From NCBI GenBank assembly GCA_949130485.1, contig OX422183.1, forward strand, positions 1,665,436 to 1,729,435: a DNA stretch of 64,000 nucleotides, in the 5' to 3' direction. Each line of letters opens with the position of its first letter. Position 1 is the stretch's first letter. This document shows, piece by piece, positions 10,906 to 24,037 of this stretch. The position numbers and the translations under genes were made by a program. Under the pieces are notes generated by a model, which searched no databases, was not told where the DNA came from, and worked only from the letters and a program-made list of their open reading frames with translations. Origin of the DNA: Agelas oroides (lineage: Eukaryota > Porifera > Demospongiae > Agelasida > Agelasidae).

Positions 10906-11284
10906 GTAGTGTATGGGCATATTCAATATTTGTTGCACCAATCAGATTGTTTATACATCATCGAAGATAGCCAGCTTTCAGATTATTGATGCCAGGGCTT
11001 ATGCTATCAGTAACTGCATGATAATGTGGTACATTAATTACTGACCACTTTATATGAACTGGCCTCAGTTTTCCTGTGCTCAGGCCAATCCTCTGGTGAA
11101 CCAAGTTGACATTTCAAAACATTTTGCATTGCACCCCCTCAAAAACTACTTGGATACCATAGTAGAGAGGCAAATTTTACCACTGTAAGGGAAGTGCTAC
11201 ATGTTAATTAAAAGTGAAAGGAGATGTAGGGATGGCACACCAAAAAGTACACAAACAAGAAAGGGAGGATGTGAGAGTGAAGGG
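10906..11284. other. Intron sequence before the cassette array
   Basis: AT-rich sequence with no domain-bearing frame. If the gene model is right, this is intron 1 between the first coding exon and the array. Confidence 0.4.
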
Positions 11285-14200
11285 AAATTCCCTTCTTATT
11301 CCCTTCTCGCCTCCCCCACTTCTCTTTTCCACTTCTCTTTTCCTCCCATGTCCCACTCACTTCCATCCCATGTCTAACATTTTTTGACCTCACTGTCACA
11401 ATACCATCCATATCAGCAAACAAACCTGATATGCAATAGATCAGTGAGCATGATAACACACAGCTAGTGTGTGACAAACAATGGTATGCATAAATTTAAC
11501 ACGACAATCTTTTGCTGGTCTTGTCATATTGTAGACCTTCATTAGTATAATTTCTGTAAGGAGGTTACATAATAATGCTGTTTCACTTGGTTATCTTCTT
11601 TCCCCACATGCACTGTTGCATTCACTCCTACTCAGGAGGTAAGTTGACTATTGGAATGATAAATGTGCACATTGTCATACAGTTCCACTCATAGGCAAAC
11701 ATGCATGATTTAGTACGAAACTGTGTCACATGCTGGTCCCCCTTTCTCCCCTTCTTATTCCTTCCTCCCACCCCCCCACTTCTGTTTCCCTCCCATGTCC
11801 AACCCTCTTCCCTGTCTTGTCTAAGATCTTTTTGCCCTCACTGTCACAATACCATCCATATCAGCAAACAAGCAAGATATGCAATAGATCAGTGAGCATA
11901 TAACACACAGCTAGTGTGTGACAAACAATGGTATGCATAAATTTAACACGACAACCTTTTGCTGGTCTTGTCATATTGTAGACCTTCATTAGTATAATTT
12001 CTGTACGGAGGTTACATAATAATGCTGTTTCACTTGGTTATCTTCTTTCCCCACATGCACTGTTGCATTCACTCCTACTCAGGAGGTAAGTTGACTATTG
12101 GAATGATAGATGTGCACATTGTCATACAGTTCCACTTATAGGCAAACATGCATGATTTAGTAAGAAACTGTGTCACATGCCGTTCCCCTTTCTCCCCTTA
12201 TTCCTTCTCTCCCACCCCCCACTTCTGTTTCCCTCCCATATCCAACCCTCTTCCCTGTCTTGTCTAAGATCTTTTTGACCTCACTGTCATAATACCATCT
12301 ATATCAGCAAACAAGCCAGATATGCAATAGATCAGTGAGCAGATAGCACAAAGCTAGTATGTGACAAACAATGGTATACATAAATTTAACAAGACAATCT
12401 TTTGCTGGTTTTGTCATATTGTAGACCTTCATTAGTATAATTTCTGTAAGGAGGTTACATAATAATGCTGTTTCACTTGGTTATCTTCTTTCCCCACATG
12501 CACTGTTGCATTCACTCCTACTCAGGAGGTAAGTTAACTATTGGAATGATAGATGTGCACATTGTCATACAGTTCCACTCATAGGCAAACATGCATGATT
12601 TAGTAAGAAACTGTGTCACATGCTGGTCCCCCTTTCTTATTCCTTTCTTCCAACCCCCCACTTCTGTTTCCCTCCCATGTCCAACCCTCTTCCCTGTCTT
12701 GTCTAAGATCTTTTTGCCCTCACTGTCACAATACCATCCATATCAGCAAACAAGCAAGATATGCAATAGATCAGTGAGCATATAACACACAGCTAGTGTG
12801 TGACAAACAATGGTATGCATAAATTTAACACGACAACCTTTTGCTGGTCTTGTCATATTGTAGACCTTCATTAGTATAATTTCTGTACGGAGGTTACATA
12901 ATAATGCTGTTTCACTTGGTTATCTTCTTTCCCCACATGCACTGTTGCATTCACTCCTACTCAGGAGGTAAGTTGACTATTGGAATGATAGATGTGCACA
13001 TTGTCATACAGTTCCACTTATAGGCAAACATGCATGATTTAGTAAGAAACTGTGTCACATGCCGTTCCCCTTTCTCCCCTTATTCCTTCTCTCCCATCCT
13101 CCACTTCTGTTTACCTCCCATGTCCAACCCACTTCCATATCCTGTCTAACATTGTTTGACCTCACTGTCACAACACCACCCATATCAGTAAACAAGCAAG
13201 ATAAGCAATAGATCAGTGAGCATATAACACACAGCTAGTGTGTGATAAACAATGGTATGCATAAATTTAACATGACAATCTTTTGCTGGTCTTGTCATAT
13301 TGTAGACCTTCATTAGTATAATTGCTGTAAGGAGGTTACATAATAATGCTGTTTCACTTGGTTATCTTCTTTCCCCACATGCACTGTTGCATTCCCTCCT
13401 ACTCAGATTGTAAGTTGACTATTGAAATGATAGATGTGCACATTGTCATACAGTTCCACTCATAGGCAAACATGCATGATTTAGTAAGAAACTGTGTAAC
13501 ATGCCGTTCCCCCTTTTCTCCCCTTCTTGTTCCTTCTCTCCCACCCCCCACTTCTGTTTCCCTCCCATGTCCAACCCTCTTCCCTGTCTTGCCTAAGATC
13601 TTTTAGACCTCACTGTCATAATACCATCCATATCAGCAAACAAGCAAGATATGCAATAGATCAGTGAGCATATAACACACAGCTAGTGTGTGACAAACAA
13701 TGGTATGCATAAATTTAACACGACAACCTTTTGCTGGTCTTGTCATATTGTAGACCTTCATTAGTATAATTTCTGTACGGAGGTTACATAATAATGCTGT
13801 TTCACTTGGTTATCTTCTTTCCCCACATGCACTGTTGCATTCACTCCTACTCAGGAGGTAAGTTGACTATTGGAATGATAGATGTGCACATTGTCATACA
13901 GTTCCACTTATAGGCAAACATGCATGATTTAGTAAGAAACTGTGTCACATGCCGTTCCCCTTTCTCCCCTTATTCCTTCTCTCCCACACCCCACTTCTGT
14001 TTCCCTCCCATATCCAACCCTCTTCCCTGTCTTGTCTAAGATCTTTTTGACCTCACTGTCATAATACCATCTATATCAGCAAACAAGCCAGATATGCAAT
14101 AGATCAGTGATCATGATAACACAAAGCTAGTATGTGACAAACAATGGTATACATAAATTTAACAAGACAATCTTTTGCTGGTTTTGTCATATTGTAGACC

Positions 14201-17200
14201 TTCATTAGTATAATTTCTGTAAGGAGGTTACATGATAATGCTGTTTCACTTGGTTATCTTCTTTCCCCACATGCACTGTTGCATTCACTCCTACTCAGGA
14301 GGTAAGTTAACTATTGGAATGATAGATGTGCACATTGTCATACAGTTCCACTCATAGGCAAACATGCATGATTTAGTAAGAAACTGTGTCACATGCTGGT
14401 CCCCCTTTCTTATTCCTTTCTTCCAACCCCCCACTTCTGTTTCCCTCCCATGTCCAACCCTCTTCCCTGTCTTGTCTAAGATCTTTTTGCCCTCACTGTC
14501 ACAATACCATCCATATCAGCAAACAAGCAAGATATGCAATAGATCAGTGAGCATATAACACACAGCTAGTGTGTGACAAACAATGGTATGCATAAATTTA
14601 ACACGACAACCTTTTGCTGGTCTTGTCATATTGTAGACCTTCATTAGTATAATTTCTGTAAGGAGGGTACATAATAATGCTGTTTCACTTGGTTATCTTC
14701 TTTCCCCACATGCACTGTTGCATTCACTCCTACTCAGATGGTAAGTTGACTATTGGAATGATAAATGTGCACATTGTCATACAGTTCCACTCATAGGCAA
14801 ACATGCATGATTTAGTAAGAAACTGTGTCACATGCTGGTCCCCCTTTCTCCCCTTCTTATTCCTTCCTCCCACCCCCCCACTTCTGTTTCCCTCCCATGT
14901 CCAACCCTCTTCCCTGTCTTGTCTAAGATCTTTTTGCCCTCACTGTCACAATACCATCCATATCAGCAAACAAGCAAGATATGCAATAGATCAGTGAGCA
15001 TATAACACACAGCTAGTGTGTGACAAACAATGGTATGCATAAATTTAACACGACAACCTTTTGCTGGTCTTGTCATATTGTAGACCTTCATTAGTATAAT
15101 TTCTGTACGGAGGTTACATAATAATGCTGTTTCACTTGGTTATCTTCTTTCCCCACATGCACTGTTGCATTCGCTCCTACTCAGGAGGTAAGTTGACTAT
15201 TGGAATGATAGATGTGCACATTGTCATACAGTTCCACTTATAGGCAAACATGCATGATTTAGTAAGAAACTGTGTCACATGCCGTTCCCCTTTCTCCCCT
15301 TATTCCTTCTCTCCCACCCCCCACTTCTGTTTCCCTCCCATATCCAACCCTCTTCCCTGTCTTGTCTAAGATCTTTTTGACCTCACTGTCATAATACCAT
15401 CTATATCAGCAAACAAGCCAGATATGCAATCGATCAGTGATCATGATAACACACAGCTAGTATGTGACAAACAATGGTATACATAAATTTAACAAGACAA
15501 TCTTTTGCTGGTTTTGTCATATTGTAGACCTTCATTAGTATAATTTCTGTAAGGAGGTTACATAATAATGCTGTTTCACTTGGTTATCTTCTTTCCCCAC
15601 ATGCACTGTTGCATTCACTCCTACTCAGGAGGTAAGTTAACTATTGGAATGATAGATGTGCACATTGTCATACAGTTCCACTCATAGGCAAACATGCATG
15701 ATTTAGTAAGAAACTGTGTCACATGCTGGTCCCCCTTTCTTATTCCTTTCTTCCAACCCCCCACTTCTGTTTCCCTCCCATGTCCAACCCTCTTCCCTGT
15801 CTTGTCTAAGATCTTTTTGCCCTCACTGTCACAATACCATCCATATCAGCAAACAAGCAAGATATGCAATAGATCAGTGAGCATATAACACACAGCTAGT
15901 GTGTGACAAACAATGGTATGCATAAATTTAACACGACAACCTTTTGCTGGTCTTGTCATATTGTAGACCTTCATTAGTATAATTTCTGTACGGAGGTTAC
16001 ATAATAATGCTGTTTCACTTGGTTATCTTCTTTCCCCACATGCACTGTTGCATTCACTCCTACTCAGGCGGTAAGTTGACTATTGGAATGATAGATGTGC
16101 ACATTGTCATACAGTTCCACTTATAGGCAAACATGCATGATTTAGTAAGAAACTGTGTCACATGCCGTTCCCCTTTCTCCCCTTATTCCTTCTCTCCCAT
16201 CCTCCACTTCTGTTTACCTCCCATGTCCAAACTTCTTCCATATCCTGTCTAACATTGTTTGACCTCACTGTCACAACACCACCCATATCAGTAAACAAGC
16301 CAGATATGCAATAGATCAGTGAGCATATAACACACAGCTAGTGTGTGACAAACAACGGTATGCATAAATTTAACACGACAAACTTTTGCTGGTCTTGTCA
16401 TATTGTAGACCTTCATTAGTATAATTTCTGTACGGAGGTTACATAATAATGCTGTTTCACTTGGTTATCTTCTTTCCCCACATGCACTGTTGCATTCACT
16501 CCTACTCAGGCGGTAAGTTAACTATTGGAATGATAGATGTGCACATTGTCATACAGTTCCACTCATAGGCAAACATGCATGATTTAGTAAGAAACTGTGT
16601 AACATGCCGTTCCCCCTTTTCTCCCCTTCTTGTTCCTTCTCTCCCACCCCCCACTTCTGTTTCCCTCCCATGTCCAACCCTCTTCCCTGTCTTGTCTAAG
16701 ATCTTTTAGACCTCACTGTCATAATACCATCTATATCAGCAAACAAACCTGATATGCAATAGATCAGTGAGCATGATAACACACAGCTAGTGTGTGACAA
16801 ACAATGGTATGCATAAATTTAACATGACAATCTTTTGCTGGTCTTGTCATATTGTAGACCTTCATTAGTATAATTTCTGTAAGGAGGTTACATAATAATG
16901 CTGTTTCACTTGGTTATCTTCTTTCCCCACATGCACTGTTGTATTCCCTCCTACTCAGATGGTAAGTTGACTATTGGAATGATAGATGTGCACATTGTCA
17001 TACAGTTCCACTCATGGGCTAACATGCATGATTTAATAAGAAACTGTGTCACATGCTGTTCCCCCTTTCTCTCCTTCTTATTCCTTCCTCCCACCCCCCC
17101 ACTTCTGTTTCCCTCGCATGTCCAACCCTCTTCCCTGTCTTGTCTAATATCTTTTTGACCTCACTGTCACAATACCATCCATATCAGTAAACAATCCAGA

Positions 17201-19274
17201 TATGCAATACATCAGTGAGCAGATAACACACAGCTAGTGTGTGACAAACAGTGGTATGCATAAATTTAACAAGACAATCTTTTGCTGGTCTTGTCATATT
17301 GTAGTCTTTCATTAGTATAATTTCTGTAAGGAGGTTACATAATAATGCTGTTTCACTTGGTTATCTTCTTTCCCCACATGCACTGTTGCATTCACTCCTA
17401 CTCAGCGGGTAAGTTGACTATTGGAATGATAGATGTGCACATTGTCATACAGTTCCACTCATAGGCAAACATGCATGATTTAGTAAGAAACTGTGTCACA
17501 TGCCGTCCATGAATGTAGATACTTTTCTCATTTCTTCCCTTCTTATTCTCTCTCTCCCATCCCCCACTTCTGTTTACCTCCCATGTCCAACCCACTTCCA
17601 TGTCCTGTCTAACATTGTTTGACCTCACTGTCACAACACCACCCATATCAGTAAACAAGCCAGATAAGCAATAGATCAGTGAGCATGATAACACACAGCT
17701 AGTGTGTGATAAACAATGGTATGCATAAATTTAACAAGACAATCTTTTGCTGGTCTTGTCATATTGTAGACCTTCATTAGTATAATTTCTGTAAGGAGGG
17801 TACATAATAATGCTGTTTCACTTGGTTATCTTCTTTCCCCACATGCACTGTTGCATTCACTCCTACTCAGGTGGTAAGTTGACTATTGGAATGATAGATG
17901 TGCACATTGTCATACAGTTCCACTCATAGGCAAACATGCATGATTTAGTAAGAAACTGTGTCACATGCTGGTCCCCCTTTCTTATTCCTTCCTCCCACCC
18001 CCCCACTTCTGTTTCCCTCCCATGTCCAACCCTCTCCCTGTCTTGTCTAAGATCTTTTTGCCCTCGCTGTCACAATACCATCCATATCAGCAAACAAGCA
18101 AGATATGCAATAGATCAGTGAGCATATAACACACAGCTAGTGTGTGACAAACAATGGTATGCATAAATTTAACACGACAACCTTTTGCTGGTCTTGTCAT
18201 ATTGTAGACCTTCATTAGTATAATTTCTGTACGGAGGTTACATAATAATGCTGTTTCACTTGGTTATCTTCTTTCCCCACATGCACTGTTGCATTCGCTC
18301 CTACTCAGGTGGTAAGTTAACTATTGGAATGATAGATGTGCACATTGTCATACAGTTCCACTCATAGGCAAACATGCATGATTTAGTAAGAAACTGTGTC
18401 ACATGCTGGTCCCCCTTTCTTATTCCTTCCTCCCACCCCCCCACTTCTGTTTCCCTCCCATGTCCAACTCACTTCCATATCCTGTCTAACATTTTTTGAC
18501 CTCACTGTCACAACACCACCCATATCAGTAAACAAGCCAGATAAGCAATAGATCAGTGAGCATGATAACACACAGCTAGTGTGTGATAAACAATGGTATG
18601 CATAAATTTAACATGACAATCTTTTGCTGGTCTTGTCATATTGTAGACCTTCATTAGTATAATTTCTGTAAGGAGGTTACATAATAATGCTGTTTCACTT
18701 GGTTATCTTCTTTCCCCACATGCACTGTTGCATTCACTCCTACTCAGGGGGTAAGTTGACTATTGGAATGATAGATGTGCACATTGTCCTACAGTTCCAC
18801 TCATGGGCTAACATGCATGATTTAATAAGAAACTGTGTCACATGCCGTTCCCCCTTTCTCTCCTTCTTATCCCTTCTCTCCCACCCCCCCTCTTCTGTTT
18901 CCCTCCCATGTCCAACCCTCTTCCCTGTCTTGTCTAATATCTTTTTGACCTCACTGTCACAATACCATCCATATCAGTAAACAATCCAGATATGCAATAG
19001 ATCAGTGAGCGGATAACACACAGCTAGTGTGTGACAAACAATGGTATGCATAAATTTAACAACACAATCTTTTGCTGGTCTTGTCATATTGTAGACCTTC
19101 ATTAGTATAATTTCTGTAAGGAGGTTACATAATAATGCTGTTTCACTTGGTTATCTTCTTTCCCCACATGCACTGTTGCATTCACTCCTACTCAGTGGGT
19201 AAGTTGACTATTGCAATGATAGATGTGCACATTGTCATACAGTTCCACTCATAGGCAAAGATGCATGATTTAGT

Positions 19275-19721
19275 TAGCCTCGTTCCCAGGCCCGCGCCCA
19301 GCTTCCCGTCGCTTGCAGTACGGTTAAGCGGGAGAGGGCCTGGTACATTTTCTCACGTGAGTGACGTCACGGACAGGGAAAATTATGCGAACGTGGGCGT
19401 CATGTAAACCACAAAAATATTCGCTCGCACGCACCTTGAGCGCGACTATTCCGAGTCGAAATATAGCAGCGCACGAAGGCGCTTTTATGACGCTATTCAC
19501 GAGACAGTCTGGAGGACAGAGAGTTTTACCAAGCCAAAACAGTGAACACACACACCAGCAATCAGTTAGCAATTTAGTCGTGCTCGCCCACGTTCAATTA
19601 AAGTCTTTCTACCGCCTTTCTACCCTTGACGTCACTCACGTGAGAAAATGTACCAGGCCCTCTCCCGCTTAACCGTACTGCAAGCGACGGGAAGCTGGGC
19701 GCGGGCCTGGGAACGAGGCTA
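19275..19721. mobile_element. Mutator-like MITE inserted in the cassette array
   Basis: The inverted ends TAGCCTCGTTCCCAGGCCC and GGGAACGAGGCTA extend inward for about 95 nearly perfect bases (GCTTCCCGTCGCTTGCAGTA, TTTTCTCACGTGAGTGACGT). A 9-bp duplication TGATTTAGT (19266-19274 and 19722-19730) is exact and comes from the cassette's own GATTTAGTAAG motif. The insertion therefore happened after the array formed. It lies about 80 bp downstream of a TGG microexon (19196) and leaves it intact. No protein is encoded. Confidence 0.92.
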
Positions 19722-20219
19722 TGATTTAGTAAGAAACTGTGTCACATGCTGGTCCCCCTTTCTTATTCCTTCCTCCCACCCCCCCACTTCTGTTTCCCTC
19801 CCATGTCCAACCCACTTCCATGTCCTGTCTAACATTGTTTGACCTCAATGTCACAACACCACCCATATCAGTAAACAAGCCAGATAAGCAATAGATCAGT
19901 GAGAATGATAACACACAGCTAGTGTGTGATAAACAATGGTATGCATAAATTTAACACGACAATCTTTTGCTGGTCTTGTCATATTGTAGACCTTCATTAG
20001 TATAATTTCTGTACGGAGGTTACATAATAATGCTGTTTCACTTGGTTATCTTCTTTCCCCACATGCTCTGTTGCATTCACTCCTACTCAGGAGGTAAGTT
20101 AACTATTGGAATGATAGATGTGCACATTGTCCTACAGTTCCACTCATGGGCTAACATGCATGATTTAATAAGAAACTGTGTCACATGCCGTTCCCCCTTT
20201 CTCTCCTTATTCCTTCTCT

Positions 20220-20240
20220 CCCCCCCCCCCCCCCCCCCCC
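20220..20240. repeat. Poly-C tract in a cassette
   Basis: About 20 consecutive C residues replace the usual CCCACCCCCC segment of the cassette's pyrimidine tract. A similar poly-C run lies at about 28472-28491 in the intron before the Roc exon. Both are places where assembly length could be wrong. Confidence 0.85.
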
Positions 20241-23200
20241 ACTTCTGTTTCCCTCGCATGTCCAACCCTTTTCCCTGTCTTGTCTAAGATCTTTTTGACC
20301 TCACTGTCACAATACCATCCATATCAGCAAACAAGCCAGATATGCAATAGATCAGTGAGCAGATAGCACAAAGCTAGTGTGTGATAATCAATGGTATGCA
20401 TAAATTTAACAAGACAATCTTTTGCTGGTCTTGTCGTATTGTAGACCTTCATTAGTATAATTTCTGTAAGGAGGTTACATAATAATGCTGTTTCACTTGG
20501 TTATCTTCTTTCCCCACATGCACTGTTGCATTCACTCCTACTCAGGAGGTAAGTTGACTTTTGGAATGATAGATGTGCACATTGTCATACAGTTCCACTC
20601 ATAGGCAAGCATTCATGATTTAGTAAGAAACTGTGTCACATGCCGTCCATGAATGTAGATACTTTTCTCATTTCTTCCCTTCTTATTCTCTCTCTCCCAT
20701 CCCCCACTTCTGTTTACCTCCCATGTCCAACCCACTTCCATGTCCTGTCTAACATTGTTTGACCTCACTGTCACAACACCACCCATATCAGTAAACAAGC
20801 CAGATAAGCAATAGATCAGTGAGCATGATAACACACAGCTAGTGTGTGATAAACAATGGTATGCATAAATTTAACAAGACAATCTTTTGCTGGTCTTGTC
20901 ATATTGTAGACCTTCATTAGTATAATTTCTGTAAGGAGGTTACATAATAATGCTGTTTCACTTGGTTATCTTCTTTCCCCACATGCACTGTTGCATTCAC
21001 TCCTACTCAGGATGTAAGTTAACTATTGGAATGATAGATGTGCACATTGTCATACAGTTCCACTCATAGGCAAACATGCATGATTTAGTAAGAAACTGTG
21101 TCACATGCTGGTCCCCCTTTCTCCCCTTCTTATTCCTTCCTCCCACCCCCCCACTTCTGTTTCCCTCCCATGTCCAACCCTCTTCCCTGTCTTGTCTAAG
21201 ATCTTTCTGCCCTCACTGTCACAATACCATCCATATCAGCAAACAAGCAAGATATGCAATAGATCAGTGAGCATATAACACACAGCTAGTGTGTGACAAA
21301 CAATGGTATGCATAAATTTAACACGACAACATTTTGCTGGTCTTGTCATATTGTAGACCTTCATTAGTATAATTTCTGTAAGGAGGTTACATAATAATGC
21401 TGTTTCACTTGGTTATCTTCTTTCCCCACATGCACTGTTGCATTCACTCCTACTCAGTGGGTAAGTTAACTATTGGAATGATAGATGTGCACATTGTCAT
21501 ACAGTTCCACTCATAGGCAAACATGCATGATTTAGTAAGAAACTGTGTCACATGCTGGTCCCCCTTTCTCCCCTTCTTATTCCTTCCTCCCACCCCCCCA
21601 CTTCTGTTTCCCTCCCATGTCCAACCCTCTTCCCTGTCTTGTCTAAGATCTTTTTGCCCTCACTGTCACAATACCATCCATATCAATAAACAAGCCAGAT
21701 ATGCAATAGATCAGTGAGCATGATAACACACAGCTAGTGTGTGACAAACAATGGTATGCATAAATTTAACACGACAACATTTTGCTGGTCTTGTCATATT
21801 GTAGATCTTCATTAGTATCATTTCTGTGAGGAGGTTACATAAAAACGCTGTTTCACTTGGTTATCTTCTTTCCCCACATGCACTGTTGCATTCACTCCTA
21901 CTCAGGTGGTAAGTTAACTATTGGAATGATAGATGTGCACATTGTCATACAGTTCGACTCATAGGCAAACATGCATGATTTAGTAAGAAACTGTGTCACA
22001 TGATGGTCCCCCTTTCTCCCCTTCTTATTCCTTCCTCCCACCCCCCACTTCTGTTTCCCTCACATGTCTAACCCTCTTCCCTGTCTTGTCTAAGATCTTT
22101 TTGCCCTCACTGTCACAATACCATCCATATCAGCAAACAAGCAAGATATGCAATAGATCAGTGAGCATATAACACATAGCTAGTGTGTGACAAACAATGG
22201 TATTCATAAATTTAACACGACAACCTTTTGCTGGTCTTGTCATATTGTAGACCTTCATTAGTATCATTTCTGTGAGGAGGTTACATAAAAACGCTGTTTC
22301 ACTTGGTTATCTTCTTTCCCCACATGCACTGTTGCATTCACTCCTACTCAGTGGGTAAGTTGACTATTGGAATGATAGATGTGCACATTGTCATACAGTT
22401 CCACTATAGGCAAACATGCATGATTTAGTAAGAAACTCTGTCACATGCAATCCATGAAGGTAGATACTTTCCTCATTTCTTTCCTTCTTATTCCCCTTCA
22501 CCCATCCCCCACTCCTCTTTCCCTCCCATGTCAAACCCACTTCCATGTCCTGTCTAACATTGTTTGACCTCACTGTCACAATACCACCCATATCAGCAAA
22601 CAAGCCAGATATGCAATAGGTCAGTGAGCATGATAACACACAGCTAGTGTGTGACAAACAATGGTATTCATAAATTTAACACGACAACCTTTTGCTGGTC
22701 TTGTCATATTGTAGTCTTTCATTAGTATAATTTCTGTAAGGAGGTTACATAATAATGCTGTTTCACTTGGTTATCTTCTTTCCCCACATGCACTGTTGCA
22801 TTCACTCCTACTCAGTGGGTAAGTTGACTATTGGAATGATAGATGTGCACATTGTCATACAGTTCCACTATAGGCAAACATGCATGATTTAGTAAGAAAC
22901 TCTGTCACATGCAATCCATGAAGGTAGATCCTTTCCTCATTTCTTTCCTTCTTATTCTCTCTCTCCCATCCCCCACTTCTGTTTACCTCCCATGTCCAAC
23001 CCACTTCCATGTCCTGTCTAACATTGTTTGACCTCACTGTCACAACACCACCCATATCAGTAAACAAGCCAGATAAGCAATAGATCAGTGAGCGTGATAA
23101 CACACAGCTAGTGTGTGATAAACAATGGTATGCATAAATTTAACACGACAATCTTTTGCTGGTCTTGTCATATTGTAGTCCTTCATTAGTATAATTTCTG

Positions 23201-24037
23201 TAAGGAGGTTACATAATAATGCTGTTTCACTTGGTTATCTTCTTTCCCCACATGCACTGTTGCATTCACTCCTACTCAGCGGGTAAGTTGACTATTGGAA
23301 TGATAGATGTGTACATTGTCATACAGTTCCACTCATAGGCAAACATGCATGATTTAGTAAGAAACTGTGTCACATGCAGTCCATGAAGCTAGATACTTTC
23401 CCCGTTTCTTCCCTTCTTATTCTCTCTCTCCCATCCCCCACTTCTGTTTCCCTCCCATGTCCAACTCACTTCCATGTCCTATCTAACATTGTTTGACCTC
23501 ACTGTCACAATACCACCCATATCAGCAAACAAGCCAGATATGCAATAGATCAGTGAGCATGATAACACACAGCTAGTGTGTGATAAACAATGGTATGCAT
23601 AAATTTAACACGACAGTCTTTTGCTGTACTTGTCATATTGTAGACCGTCATTAGTATAATTTCTGTACGGAGGTTACATAATAATGCTGTTTCACTTGGT
23701 TATCTTCTTTCCCCACATGCACTGTTGCATTCACTCCTACTCAGCGGGTAAGTTGACTATTGGAATGATAGATGTGCACATTGTCATACTGTTCCACTTA
23801 TAGGCAAACATGCATGATTTAGTAAGAAACTGTGTCACTGCCATTCCCCTTTCTCCTTCTCTCCCACCCCCACTTCTGTTTCCCTCCCATGTCCAACCCT
23901 GTTCCCTGTCTTGTCTAAGATCTTTTTGACCTCACTGTCACAATACCACCCATATCAGCAAACAAGCCAGATATGCAATAGATCAGTGAGCATGATAACA
24001 CAAAGCTAGTGTGTGACAAACAATGGTATGCATAAAT

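Larger units (their letters stand above)
11285..24037 (+). repeat. Tandem array of 433-465-bp cassettes
   Basis: Using the anchor GCATAAATTTA, units start at 11488, 11934, 12378, 12817, 13259, 13707, 14151, 14590, 15037, 15481, 15920, 16362, 16811, 17258, 17723, 18161, 18600, 19048, 19943, 20398, 20863, 21310, 21758, 22204, 22668, 23132, 23597 and 24030. A partial, microexon-less unit precedes them from about 11285. Each unit contains, in order: the anchor, a TTCATTAGTATAATTTCTGT block, a polypyrimidine stretch ending in CTACTCAG, three variable bases, GTAAGTT, then ACATGCATGATTTAGTAAG, then a variable-length C/T-rich tract, then AGTGAGCAT and ACACACAGCTAGTGTGTGA. The recurring short frames (MHDLVRNCVTC on plus, MLSCSLIYC on minus) are not conserved as proteins and look like by-products. 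The 19048 unit carries a MITE (19275-19721). Confidence 0.95.

Noticed and set aside
11701..23103. Repeated short frames in the cassette array (MHDLVRNCVTC on plus, MLSCSLIYCLSG on minus) as a gene family
   Set aside because: They change frame and length with the pyrimidine tract, lack domains, and end at the variable triplet region without coding logic. They are by-products of the repeat.
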